NCBI RefSeq assembly: GCF_958450345.1
Contig: NC_088780.1
Span: 100,018,226-100,082,225, forward strand
Length of the DNA: 64,000 nt
Origin: Calliphora vicina
Taxonomy: Eukaryota; Arthropoda; Insecta; Diptera; Calliphoridae
Direction of reading: 5' to 3'
Below, piece by piece: positions 46,456 through 57,289 of the stretch. Numbering within the stretch: position 1 is the stretch's first letter; each line of letters starts with the position of its first letter. The translations under genes were made by a program, and so were the position numbers. The notes beneath the pieces were generated by a model. That model saw only the letters and a program-made list of their open reading frames with translations. It was not told where the DNA came from and ran no database searches.

Positions 46456-46779
46456 GGTTCAGAGAATCCAATCGCCAGTCAAAAAATCAGTCAATTTTGA
46501 ATTCCTCTAATGATGACGTGATTCATCCCCGCTGGTCTAAAATTTGTAGAGTCCCAGCAGAAGCAAGCGATTATGATATTTGGCAAATTTAAGCAAAATA
46601 AATACCTATTAGGAGTTTTGTAAGCGAGTAAAAGTGGAAAAGATGGTTAAATAATTTGAAGAACCGCAACATAAGTTCAGTAGACGCGATACGTTTTTCT
46701 CGAATTAGAAAGGGAGTAGAGTTTGTGGACAATCGCTTTGAAGTTTCATACAAAGTGACAGAAAAGACTTCTACGGGAA

Positions 46780-47926
46780 GTGAATTTCACATACGAAAAG
46801 TACTTCTAAAGAATAAATTTTCCCAGTACCACAAATCAAGTTCCATTGCAGAACAGATACAACAGTGAGATAAAACGATTCCCTGTTTCGTAGAGTTGGA
46901 TACCCTACCTTCAAGAAGCTCCATAATATTCATTGATTTGCCGGCCCATACATGGTATAAATAGATGGAGTAAAGACATCGTTGAACAAAACCGAGGTAC
47001 TTGAATGCTTCATTTGACACTTGTATAATCTGAAATAGAAGGTCATCAAACAATGTTCATAAGCCCAGAATATCAAAAGCTTATGATTCCTTTACATTTC
47101 CACCAACCATAAGCCTAGATGAGCCTCTTCTGTAAACGGACTATCATAATAACACTCGAAGGCATTTAACACCGCCAATATCGACATCCTGCATTCCACA
47201 ATACCCAACAATACAAAGAGATGGAAAGTGAATGAATGGAATGCAGTAATTTGGGGAGTTTAGAGAGATAGGCTTAGAACCCCGTAGAGATAAATGAGGA
47301 GTTCATCAGAATAGGGTTCTTTCATCGCACCTGTTTAACTGCTACATTTGTAAACTCCCTCGCCGTAAATAATTATTTCGACAAAATCCAAAATGTCTTC
47401 ACTCAATTTAAGAATCATAGTTGACGGTGTGAAAATTCTGACAATGAACAACCTGAAAATATTTGCAATCACGCCGCATAAATTTCGAAGTACAAACAAG
47501 ATCATCAAGTCACTTATTTGGATAAGAAAGCATCAGCTACACTACACCAGTGTAATCATCACCGTTGACTGACACCTAGTGTAGAAATATTCAAAGGTTC
47601 TGCCGGGCAAGAAACACAACTTCAAGTTAATGCAACAGTTCATGCTGGGTTTTTATCGGAGAAATCCCTCAAACTTTGACATTATTTAATTGTAGGATTC
47701 CTCAGTCATCTCAGGCAGATCCTACGTATGAACGAGGATAGCATACCAGGATATGTGTAGGATCATTTTGATTGTAGGTCGTAACGACAGCTTTGAACGA
47801 CATTCCCCACCAATTCTGCTGTAGCTAGCTACTGGGATGTTGCCCACCGACGAGTCGATAGCAGACGCCAAGAAGATTTTGTCGCTTAAAAAATAGATAT
47901 GTTCTGGCGCAACTCAGGATGTAGCC
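46780..47926 (-). pseudogene. LINE reverse transcriptase fossil, downstream part
   Basis: On the minus strand, 47053-46787 is an 88-codon open frame with EAFKYLGFVQRC, YHVWAGKSMNIMELLEGRV and a following Leu-rich part. This matches the post-catalytic region of CR1/Jockey-type LINE proteins (fly AFKCLGFLKRC, WAGA...LLDRVQ type). The region between 47060 and 47926 is badly decayed. The upstream part of the same LINE appears on the other side of the hAT insertion, at 51029-51480. Confidence 0.6.
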
Positions 47927-48100
47927 TAGGGTTGCCAGATTCAGATTTGCAAAAAGCTGGACATAGGGGTCTAAAAAGCTGGACAAATCAAAAAAAAACT
48001 GGACATTAAAAAAATTACTGAGAAAATATTAATTTTGGTTTTGTGTAAATAATTTTTATTAAAATATATTTTTATCCATTGTAATCAACATACATATATG

Positions 48101-48347
48101 CACAGAGAAAACAGATTCGTGATAGCAACCGAATTTGTTGCCAATCGAATGATTCTACCTTAGTGACCCAATTTTACAGTTGTGGGTACACAATTTTGGA
48201 AGGGGGAACTATAGTTTGGTTGCTTCAACCGTAATTCTTCTTTATCAACTGACTTTCTGTTGATAGGACCGAAAAATTCTATGTGTGCAACCAAATCATT
48301 CGATTGGCAACAAATTCGGTTGCTATCACGAAACAGTTTTCTCTGTG
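48101..48347. mobile_element. Palindromic MITE (CACAGAGAAAAC ends)
   Basis: 247 bp. The left arm starts CACAGAGAAAACAGATTCGT and includes GATAGCAACCGAATTTGTTG. The right arm ends GTTTTCTCTGTG and mirrors it for over 50 bp. It is absent from the related hAT copy at 44938-45874. No clear target duplication is seen, and the neighbouring bases may have been deleted. Confidence 0.85.
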
Positions 48348-48473
48348 TGGGCTATAATAGGTCGTGTTGAGTACATTACAAATTGTGTCAAAAACTTTTT
48401 CGAACTTTTTCTAAAAAGTTTATAAACTTTTGCAAATTTAAACCGATTTAACAAGTAATGTCTCGTTTTTTTT

Positions 48474-49574
48474 ACACAGAAAAAATAAATTCATAATTGG
48501 AATGAATTTTGTACTAAATATTATTAATCGAACATGACTTCTTTTTCCCAAACTTTTTTCATTCAGAATAAGAACATGTTCATAAATATTATAAAATTGT
48601 ACATGACGGAAATTTTTGCTTTTTTTACGTAAATGTTTTAATAAATTGCATTATAATTGTATATAATGAATTAGTGCAAAAATATTTGCTTAATAGCCAT
48701 ATATTTGCCAATATTTTAAGATAAATAAAGAATATCTGAAACTTAAAAATTATCATTAAACATAATAAAACATTCATAAACATAAAAGCATTTCATCCAC
48801 TTAAATCAATTTAATCATTTTCGCGCATATTGTCTCATTTTGTAGCTGAAAATCATAAAAAAACTAAAAATTTTCCATGAAAAATTTCAAACATTTTTGA
48901 ACAACATAAAAATATAAATGAAATTAAAATTATATTTTTCAAGCCAAAACATATCATACTATTTAAGAAATTATTTATAAATGTTATGAATTGAAATCAA
49001 TGAAATCGAATCATAGGCGCATATTCATAAACGATCACCAATTGTTAACTTTTTTAAGTACCAATTTAAGTTATTCACAATTGGTTACTTTCAGCACAAT
49101 TAGTTAGCACTTAATCATGGGTAAAGTTGTAACTAAATGCCAACTACTAATACACTACAAAAAAACAGCTGATTGATTTCATTTTAATACATGTATACAA
49201 AAACAAAATGATCTAGAGATGTGTTTTTTTTTCTCAACAACATTCTATTGAAAAATTTAATTTTACATGCCCTTATTTTAATTGATTTACATACAAATTA
49301 CAACTATAAATTTTGTATGTACTTTTTAGAGAACAAAAATAGTTTTTTAATAGTTTTCTAAGCCTTTTAATTAATTACAGTATATATCGATCGAAATATT
49401 ATCGATATTTTGTTTTCTCTACATGTCAAAGCAGTAACTAAGCTAGTTATGAATTGTGAATAAGATCTACAACTATCTATGAACTATTTTTTAGTTTCTG
49501 TTTTACTAGTTCCGACTTTAGTTATGATTTATGAATATGCGCCATAATATTTATGTTGAAACTTTTTTCTGTGT
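48474..49574 (+). mobile_element. ACACAGAAAAAA-end element, nested
   Basis: It begins ACACAGAAAAAA and ends TTTTTTCTGTGT. The left 430 bp match 3520-3872 inverted. Near its right end it is split by the MITE at 49016-49543. No transposase was found. Confidence 0.7.
49016..49543. mobile_element. Harbinger-like MITE (GGCGCATATTCATAAA ends)
   Basis: The left end GGCGCATATTCATAAA and right end TTTATGAATATGCGCC are perfect 16-bp TIRs flanked by ATA on both sides. It is the innermost element of the nest. The superfamily is inferred from the 3-bp duplication. Confidence 0.75.
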
Positions 49575-49969
49575 ATATAAAATTTTCTTACATTTTATGC
49601 ATAAATTTTATGAAAGCTTAATTTTTTGCCTTTCCATAACCATAACTGTTTTTTTCGTTCTAAAAATGTGTGAGAACTACGACCTATCGTAAAACAGTTT
49701 TTTCAAAATAACTCAAAATTTTGAGGGTGTTTCAAAATCTTTGAAAACGGGCGTTACAACCCCCACTTGGTCGCTTTTCAAGTTTTTACAAAAAGTGTTT
49801 TTTTAGCAGTTATTTAAAAATTTAGAATCACAATAAAATATTTTCATTGCATTCCTTAAAATTTATTTAACTATGCCTAAAATTGTTCGGTTCAGTCCGT
49901 CATATACATATTTATATTATTAAATACAAAACACTGCCACTTTATTTCGTTTTTGAACTTACGGATTTT

Positions 49970-50290
49970 GGCCTATTCCCAACTTAGAGGTTTGTAAACC
50001 ATTTTGAAAATCTTTACAAACTTCCTCTAAATTCGTTCGTATTAATATTTCAGCTCTAATCAGGTCGAATGACATTCGGTATATTTATTTAGTATAAAGA
50101 TTGTTTAAAGTAGTAAAAAGTCTTTCACAAAAAGCTATGCTTACTGGTATTGAAAATACGATACATACAACTTTTCTTAAAATCATTACTTTCACGTTTG
50201 GTAAAAATATAGGACCATATCATTTGACAAATCTCTTGGTATTTGTTTATAAACTTCACGAAGGCTGCAGTAATCGATATATGTATAGTT
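49970..50290 (-). pseudogene. hAT transposase C-terminal (dimerisation) remnant
   Basis: On the minus strand 50160-50100 reads VFSIPVSIAFCERLFTTLN, the conserved hAT dimerisation motif (IPxSSAxxERxFS type). It is followed by a stop and then RMSFDLIRAEILIRTNLEEV. Upstream is EEIDNDKLYIYRLLQPS with stops. It explains which superfamily built this element. The 72-codon plus-strand open frame at 50101 is its shadow. Confidence 0.75.
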
Positions 50291-50453
50291 TATCGTTATC
50301 TATTTCTTCAGATATTTGAAGGTTTTGCGGAAGTTTTTGTAAAACTACCCAAGAAAATATGTTTTTTTTTAAATTTAAAAATGCTATTTTTTAAAAAAAC
50401 GATTTTCTAAATAGCTGACCGCTGTTTTTAAAAAGTCTTCTACTTCAGTCTTA

Positions 50454-50560
50454 GGGCCATTATTACAACTTGCCGTTATAGTTAAAGGTAACTTTAATCA
50501 ATAGAAAAAGGTACCCTTAAAGGTAACTTTAACTATAACGGCAAGTTGTAATAATGGCCC
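50454..50560. mobile_element. Short palindromic MITE with TTA duplication
   Basis: 107 bp. GGGCCATTATTACAACTTGC at the left and GCAAGTTGTAATAATGGCCC at the right, with arms of about 45 bp, flanked by TTA on both sides (50451-50453 and 50561-50563). Harbinger-like by duplication type. A sister copy enters the window end at 63921. Confidence 0.9.
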
Positions 50561-51028
50561 TTAAAGTTTTTTGCTCATTAGGAAACATTTTTTTCGAAAT
50601 GCTGTTAACTTTGGTGCCAAAAAATTTGTTTTCTACTTTTGAGGCTATTTATTAGTACGGTCATTATATCGAGCAACTCTAAAACTGTACAAGAGTCATT
50701 CTCAAGAGCTAAAATATTGTATGAAATTCCTCATTAAGTTTTGCATAAAATATAAAAATGCTTCTGATAATCCTTAACTTTTATATTCTTCTTCATTGTC
50801 GTCATTATCAGAAATTCCATATGAAACGTATTCCCCTCAAACTTTTTGGCATTTATTTTTTCCTTTCTTCTTAGTAGTAAGTAAATATGAAGTAATAAAT
50901 AATATAGATATTATGTCGAAAATTTCTATTTAGCTGGACAAATGAAATTTTAGCTTGAAACTGGACAGGCATAAAAAAAGCTGGACAATCCAGCCAAGTC
51001 CAGCCAGGCTGGCAACCCTAATGTAGCC

Positions 51029-51480
51029 ACAAGTTACATTCAGTGAATTAATGAACTTATAATATGTTTTTGTGTCAAAATACAACATTGGTATCACCCG
51101 ATTCAGAGATTGTCACAAGTTCCTGATTAAATGAATCATTCATGTTTTTCCTGATTGTCCCAATCTTCGAAAGGCTCTGTCTATAATTGAATGAAAATGA
51201 ATCTTAAATATAACTGTCATCTGCAAAACAATAGATAGGGTTAGAATTTTGATGTAGAAGATCTTTAAGGAAAATAAAGAATAGACTAGGAGAAAGAAAG
51301 GAGATTTGCGGTACTACTGAATTAGTCTTGAACTCCATTGATGAGATCGACTCGTATAGAGCGATCTATGATCCGAAATTTAAATGTTTTTACCATTTAT
51401 TGTTTAATCAGTCCCACTGTGTGGCGGCAACTTTAGCAAACACTGTTGCATATTCTTGTAATAGTATGGGCGCTGATATG
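51029..51480 (-). pseudogene. LINE reverse transcriptase fossil, upstream part with FADD box
   Basis: On the minus strand: LSFSPSLFFIFLKDLLHQNS then NPIYCFADDSYI at about 51300-51200. These are the RT motifs around the catalytic FADD of CR1/Jockey-type LINEs. MNDSFNQELVTISESGDTN follows at about 51150-51090. Stops and lost segments make it a pseudogene. The hAT element is inserted downstream of it, and the LINE resumes at 47926. Confidence 0.75.
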
Positions 51481-52463
51481 ACGTAAAACCTTAAATAACC
51501 GTTGTAGGAATTTAAACGATTACGTGTGTAGGTTTTAGTAGTATTTTATTCATTTTATTTTTTATTATGTTGCCATAGCACAAGGTTCTTCTTTACTACC
51601 ACACTGGGAGTACAAGTCATAAGCCAGTCAGCTAGCCAACAGTTGTCTAAGTTGTATTCCTACCAGCAAGTGTAAAGGAAAGGATGTATTTATGCAACGC
51701 CTTTTCCGTGTCGCTTCGCTGCGTTGCATTGATTAATTACATCAATTCATTGGTTCAGCTTTATTTGTTGTTGACCATTGATTTGTTGGGCTCATAATGT
51801 GAATGAATTCAATTTCTTAAAACCATATTACCTTTTTAAACTCCATTCATTCCATTCTATTGCAGGAGTTGAGAGTATACGGATGTGGCATCAAAATTAT
51901 TTTATTTGTGTGCGAATGTTCGTTCGTTAGTTCGAACTGTTGCCGGCTCTATAACGGCAATAAAAACTGATTATTTTGCAATTTGTTGAGGGTTTAACTT
52001 TATTTGTTAACCAACAATAATATTTGTTATTATTGGTGTTGCTGTTGCGGTTGTTGTTTTTATATTGTTAATAGTGTTGTTGGCAAAAGAAAAGGAAAAT
52101 TGCCTTAGGATGCGGAAGACTTTGCTGAAGTCCATCCGTTTTCAATGAGAAAGTGTTGCTGATGATAAAGAGATTAACGATGGTTTTAGTTGTTGTTCTC
52201 TTCGTATTTTATTCCAAGTATTTGTATGATTATGACGGCAATTGATTGTTTATTGTATAATTTATGAGAAAGTAATTGATAATTGAGAGTATTAACGGTG
52301 AAAATTCTGAAAATGTCGGCTTTTCTTGCTCTTCTTGCTGGGAAAAAGTGAAATTTGTAATGAAAGAAAAGAACAAATTTATGGACTTTTAATTAACTAT
52401 TTCCAAATTTATTCAAATACAAAACATTTAAAAAGGCTAATCAGAAAACTATTTGCTCTGTGC
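51481..52463. other. No recognisable feature
   Basis: Mixed AT-rich sequence, with GTTGTT-rich stretches at 52020-52090. No protein domain or repeat relation was found. Confidence 0.4.
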
Positions 52464-52471
52464 TCAGTTAG

Positions 52472-53257
52472 TAGGGTATTCAATTAATCGGGTTTCTGGA
52501 TTAATCGGTTAATCTAGCAAATAATTAATCGGGGTTTAGATTTAATCGGTTAATATTAAATTATTCGATTAACCCAATAATTTCTATTTTAATTTTAAAT
52601 TGAAAAGAAAAACACGAATTTTGTATACTTATATAAGCATTTTGTTAATAAAAAGAACAAAAGCATTAAAAACAAACAAAACATAATAATTCTACAAAAC
52701 AATAAATAAAACATGTGAGTTCTTTTTTTCGATTTTAGGGAGATCTTCTGAAATAATCTTTTAAAAAAAGAATGCAATTTAAATCCTTCAATTTTAAACG
52801 ATTTTTTTTGTTTTAATCAAACTTGACTTGATACTGTCCAATTTCTCAGTTCTTTTTTAGTTTTTTCTAAGCATATTTTTTAGATTTCTAATACTTTAAT
52901 AGTTTCCTTAAGTTTTGATTAAAGACTCGTTTCAGTAATGTCTTTAGTTTCATCTATTACCATATCGTCCTTCAACTCATTACACCAAGTTCAATATAGA
53001 ATATTCTAGAAAAAATGTCATTTCATACTTCAAAAAACTATTGCTAGAAGGGAATGTTCACGAGTTAAAAAATTAAATTTTACAAAATAATTCTGCATAA
53101 AGTGCAAAAAAAATAGACATTTCGGTTAATTGGTTAATCGACACAAATTAATCGGTTTATTCGTTATTTGAAAATCGTCAATTTTAAATTATTCGAACAG
53201 TTAACCGGCAAAAATTAATCGGTTAACCGATTAACGGTTAATCGATTGAATACCCTA
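52472..53257. mobile_element. Short hAT-type element
   Basis: Perfect 13-bp TIRs, TAGGGTATTCAAT and ATTGAATACCCTA, flanked by the exact 8-bp duplication TCAGTTAG (52464-52471 and 53258-53265). Both subterminal regions are packed with ATTAATCGGTTAA-type motifs, likely transposase binding sites. 786 bp with no transposase. Confidence 0.95.
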
Positions 53258-53265
53258 TCAGTTAG

Positions 53266-53929
53266 TCAAATTTAGACCACTGTAAAAGATTTTAATGTTT
53301 GAATGTTTTGTATTTATTGCTAATCAGTTTACCATTTACCAGATAAAGGCTCAAATTACATGCTATACGAGAAAGTTTTAAGGAGAATGGAAATCCTGAT
53401 AACAGGTGCTCTAAGAACGACAGCAACTAAGTATTGCAATTACAATATTAAACTGGATTCCTGTGGATCTAAAATTTACAGCACTGCGGCCTTCAGGAAA
53501 TAAATAAATAATGGATATTGGTTTGAATAATTCGCCCACTCACCATCAGAGGCTTTTCTCCTAACTTCACCACCTTTCTTTTCCCAATATATCCCCTTAA
53601 CACAATTCTAATATTAGGCATTAATTGCCAGTCTCTTTTCAAAAAAAAAAAATTATTTGTAAATATAAATTTTTGTATTCTGTTGTATAAAACCATAACT
53701 ATTACAAAAATATTATCCCATATTATCACAAAGTCAAAAATGTTGTTTAAAACAATTTCGAATATCATCGCACAATTTTTACAAAAATATTTCTGAATTC
53801 TACTCTTGACGCTTCACATAAGAGGAAATTATCTTAAACTGTTTAGAAGTTAACTCAGTTTAAATTGTACATTTCTTAACCAAATTAAAAGTAATATGTA
53901 TGAAAAAGCTAATGTGTTTCTGTCTTACG
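53266..53929. other. No recognisable feature
   Basis: The 91-codon minus-strand frame at 53493-53768 is hydrophobic and AT-driven, with no domain match that I know. Confidence 0.4.
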
Positions 53930-54420
53930 AGGATTAAAATGTCAGTGCCTTATTATAAGAAACACAGGATTTTGGATACAAAATTATTTGTCGAGGTCAT
54001 CAAAATAGGTATTTTTTGAGAGATGATTTCATCGTTGAAGTCAAATCTCTTTCCGTCGAGACATTTCATCATATTTGGAAACAATAAATAGTCACTCAGT
54101 GCTATATCCTGAGAATATATGGATTCTTGCCATGGAAACAGCACTGAAACTGAGCCAACGCGGCAGCCATCTAACGGAAAGTTTTCTCATACCCAAGAGA
54201 TCATTCAAAATACTTCCTTTTGATCGGCCAACATTATTCCGTGATTGTACGTCCGTCCACAACGAAATTCAGTAAACCACTTTTTTACCATTTAAATTGA
54301 TGGTGCAGAGTTCTTATAGTACTTATCAAGCTTAAGCTTGGTTTGAGTGATGGGTTTTTCCGCAAAAAATAATGCTTAATGAGCAAACGAAATTAACTTT
54401 TTTTCATTTCTCCTCAAGTC
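53930..54420 (-). pseudogene. mariner transposase fossil (third lineage)
   Basis: On the minus strand the N-terminal part reads LKLDKYYKNSAPSI then MVKKWFTEFRCGRT (about 54340-54255), the classic mariner helix-turn-helix region. EKLSVRWLPRWLS is at about 54190. After a deletion, IALSDYLLFPNMMKCLDGKR and FDFNDEI (54100-54025) form the C-terminal catalytic region. Much of the catalytic core is missing and stops are present. Confidence 0.8.
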
Positions 54421-55435
54421 ACGAAGTAGTCTGATATCAATGACTGTCAAACACAAACTAAATGATGGAGATTGTTCAAATTTTGACAGGAGTCAACTGA
54501 CAGATGCCTGTTCAGAGCCGGGAAATTCAAAACGTAGCGGACGTATTGATTTTTTATCCATATTTGAAATTATGTGTCTTGTTTGTATTATTCACCATAT
54601 TAGGGTTCCTATAATTTGTTATTAATTTTCAAGACATTTTTTTTCGGTAATTTTCGGGATTTTATCTATAAGTTTTCTTCTTAGAGTAACAGCAATATAT
54701 CTGCACAGATAAAACAGGATCATAGTGAATTGTTGTAAATCCAATAATTCAATTATATCCACAGTGCCAGTTCGATACTGGCAACATAAAATTAGTTTCC
54801 ACAGAAGAATTAATATTTAAGTAACCGAATATTTGTTACACTCGCCACAACAGAAAAATGCTGTCAATTAGACTGAATCATTTTTTTCTTCTCTCAGACC
54901 AGCACTTAAGGGATGACCCCTACTCATGTAATGCATTGTATTGGAACTAGGAAAATAAGTCATGGGAGGGAGAATAGGGAGGTAGTAGTATTTGTGGTTA
55001 TTTGATTTTTCCTATATTGAAAGTTACAGGAAATTCTTCAGGAGGAAGCTTATTTCACATAATGACAGTACAGCTAAAAAATAAATTTCCACTGTCGAGT
55101 CCGCAACAAATTGAAGAGCCCTTGCCGAATAACGTGTGTTGCGTAAAAAACTATGGGTTTTGAGAACAAGTTCCCAAATTTCAGCAAACATTTTTGTAGA
55201 ATATCTTAATCCTTAAATTTAATTTTTGAAAGGACTTTTTTTGATTTTTTCGAAAAAGAGTCAAATTGACCCCTAAAGAGAGGAGATAGAGGGTTAGGAT
55301 CTTCCACAAAAATTATACTCATTAAATTCCACAATATGACTCTGACAATAAGAATTCTCTCAGACATTAATTTACAACATGTTTGTCAGTTAGTATAATG
55401 CTCCTTCTTAAAACCCATTGTAAAACAAAATTCAG
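54421..55435. other. No supported feature
   Basis: 55255-55300 carries a fragment resembling the end of the 19.8 kb repeat cluster (GAGGGTTAGGATCTTCCACA). Otherwise nothing. Confidence 0.4.
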
Positions 55436-55439
55436 ACTA

Positions 55440-56110
55440 GCTGGACTATAAGTTTACTCTAAAATGGCGTTTTTCGTCATTGCAAATGTCTTTCAAATGT
55501 ACATCATTGGATATCCATATTGTCTATAATGATTTAGTAATGCAGATATAGAACAAAAATATGACAAAATTATTTATATCTCAGCCATTTGTGGACCGAT
55601 TTTCTCGATTTGAAATGGTAACCGAACCGGGTCTATAGCGGATATGTTTATTAGAGCTAATTTCCAAAATTTGATTTGCGGGTATCATAATTTTTCTGAA
55701 GGTTTTTGCTTAACTAAAAATAATGGACTCCTTTTTTTTGGAAAATTTTCACTGCTTTAATGCAGAATCCATTGGTGAAATCAGATTTGCAATATATTCA
55801 ACCGTTTTTGCTCTACAGAAAAATATGTTCAAAATTCTTGTCTTTAGGTTCGTTGAGCCACCACAAGGAGTGAAAATTTTGAAAAAAAAGGACGCCATTA
55901 TTTTTATTTACGCAAAAACCTTCAGATGATACCCGAAAAAACAAATGAAGTGTCCTGGTCACAAACGAACTCTAATATTTATGTATGAATCATTTATATA
56001 AGTTATTTAAGGGCTACGGACAACGTTATCTATAAGGATCCAGAATATATAAACTTTGTGGGGTCGCAAATGAAAAATGTAGAAATTGCCACTCATGGTG
56101 AAGGGTGTAA
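55440..56110 (-). repeat. Fly dispersed repeat family R4, 5' part, inverted
   Basis: The reverse complement matches 59690-59970: CACCATGAGTGGCA, TATATTCTGGATCCTTATAG, CCACAAATGGCTGA and ATGGATATCCAATG-type blocks. A foldback (55679-55933) interrupts it. Confidence 0.7.
55679..55933. mobile_element. Small foldback within repeat R4
   Basis: The left arm 55679-55753 (GGGTATCATAATTTTTCTGA, AGGTTTTTGC, GGACTCC, AAAATTTTCAC) and right arm about 55868-55933 are inverted copies, with a loop of about 115 bp. The 68-codon frame at 55723 spans the loop. Confidence 0.75.
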
Positions 56111-56282
56111 TAACTCCGTTTACCACAATCAAAACCATTTTGTCTGTGTGACAAAAACAAACTAATATTTATTTAAACCAGAAAAATTAATTTGCTAACA
56201 ATTTTCAATAATATATAGTGATGTTACAACAAAGAATCTCAAAAATATTAAAAGTTTTTTTTCGCCCCAACCTTCTATATAT

Positions 56283-56826
56283 TGTTACGAAATTGTACTT
56301 GAATTCAAATATAACGATTTTAAGGGCTGATTTAAAAGTAGCATAATGCTTTCAAATAACAGTGCTGTAATAGCAAACTTTAACATATCTGTGGGCATTA
56401 TTAAATAAAAGCTTTCAGTTGACCATTGATAGTAAGTTGGCAACGCTGTATTCGAATTCGAATATTCAGTTAAAGAACATTGTAGGAATAGAGCTTTGTA
56501 GATGGTTATTCAGTGTTATAAATAGTGGCAGAGGTTGCAGTCGTGAGTCAGTTTATCAGAGACGCTATTTGAATAAACATCAACTGAGTGCCTTAAAGTG
56601 TGCTTCAAGTGAATTCGTGTACATTATAAAGTTTCTGTATTTCTGAGAATTTATAAACGTGTATAAAAAAAACATTGAGTGACTATTAATTCTGTTGTTG
56701 TACATTTTAAATAAATAAAGAGTTGTTACAATTTTCAAACTACTAAACGGCTTTTATTTGCAATCAAAAGTATCCGGTTTATTTAAAGGAAATAAACCAG
56801 CGTTTTGAAAAGGTTAAAACGTAACA
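56283..56826 (+). mobile_element. Solo LTR of a gypsy-type retrotransposon
   Basis: 544 bp with TGTTACG...CGTAACA ends and a 4-bp flanking duplication ATAT (56279-56282 and 56827-56830). A TATA box (TATAAATA, 56517-56524), an initiator-like TCAGT (about 56546) and AATAAATAAAG polyadenylation signals (about 56709) are in the expected order, fixing the orientation. It is unrelated to the LTRs at 25-30 kb. The 75-codon open frame at 56419-56646 is incidental. Confidence 0.85.
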
Positions 56827-57094
56827 ATATAAATTCATAAAAACAAAAGATATTTGTATACATTTACCAACTTTAATCAGCGCTTTGGTGTGCCTAAATT
56901 TTGTCATTGTAACTAAAATTTCTCAGCCACAACAGAAAAATTTGTACTTTTATCTGAATTATTTGATTAACCATAAAATCGGTTATAAAAATATGTTTAT
57001 TTGAAACGGGAATATTAACTTAGAAGGTCGATTTAATACAAATATAAATTTTAAGTTCTTAATAAAATTACTAAGATGCTAAACCTTAAAGGCC

Positions 57095-57202
57095 TTATTC
57101 ATAAACAATTTTTAAATTTAAACTAAATACGTTTTAAAATAAAACTTTGTATGGAAATTTTGCTTTAAAACATTATTTAAATTAAAATAATTTTTATGAA
57201 TA
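57095..57202. repeat. Palindromic MITE-like repeat
   Basis: TATTCATAAACAATTTTTAA mirrors TAATTTTTATGAATA. Related to the palindromes in the Helitrons. Confidence 0.65.
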
Positions 57203-57289
57203 TTTGGCTAAAACTTCTAAGGATATTTAGAGAAACAAATTTACAATAATATTGATTAAACTTTGTTTGTATATGTAATTTTTCAATAT

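Larger units (their letters stand above)
48357..49687. mobile_element. Nested element with ATAGGTCGT ends
   Basis: The left end ATAGGTCGTGTTGAGTACA and right end TGTGAGAACTACGACCTAT are inverted. The related hAT copy reads GTGGGTTATAGGTAAAACAG with nothing between the corresponding flanks (45098-45118), so it is an insertion. It contains the element 48474-49574. Confidence 0.6.
47927..51020 (-). mobile_element. hAT element, non-autonomous shell with nested insertions
   Basis: TIRs TAGGGTTGCCAG (47927-47938) and CTGGCAACCCTA (51009-51020) are perfect over 12 bp. It is flanked by the exact 8-bp duplication ATGTAGCC (47919-47926 and 51021-51028), diagnostic of hAT. A transposase C-terminal remnant lies on the minus strand at 49970-50290. 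At least five further elements are inserted. Subterminal GCTGGACA repeats occur at both ends (47964-48005 and 50933-50990). It is itself inserted in a LINE fossil. Confidence 0.95.

Noticed and set aside
54075..54275. 66-codon plus-strand open frame
   Set aside because: It is the antisense shadow of the mariner fossil on the minus strand.
56419..56646. 75-codon open frame
   Set aside because: It lies entirely inside the solo LTR, across its TATA box and leader.
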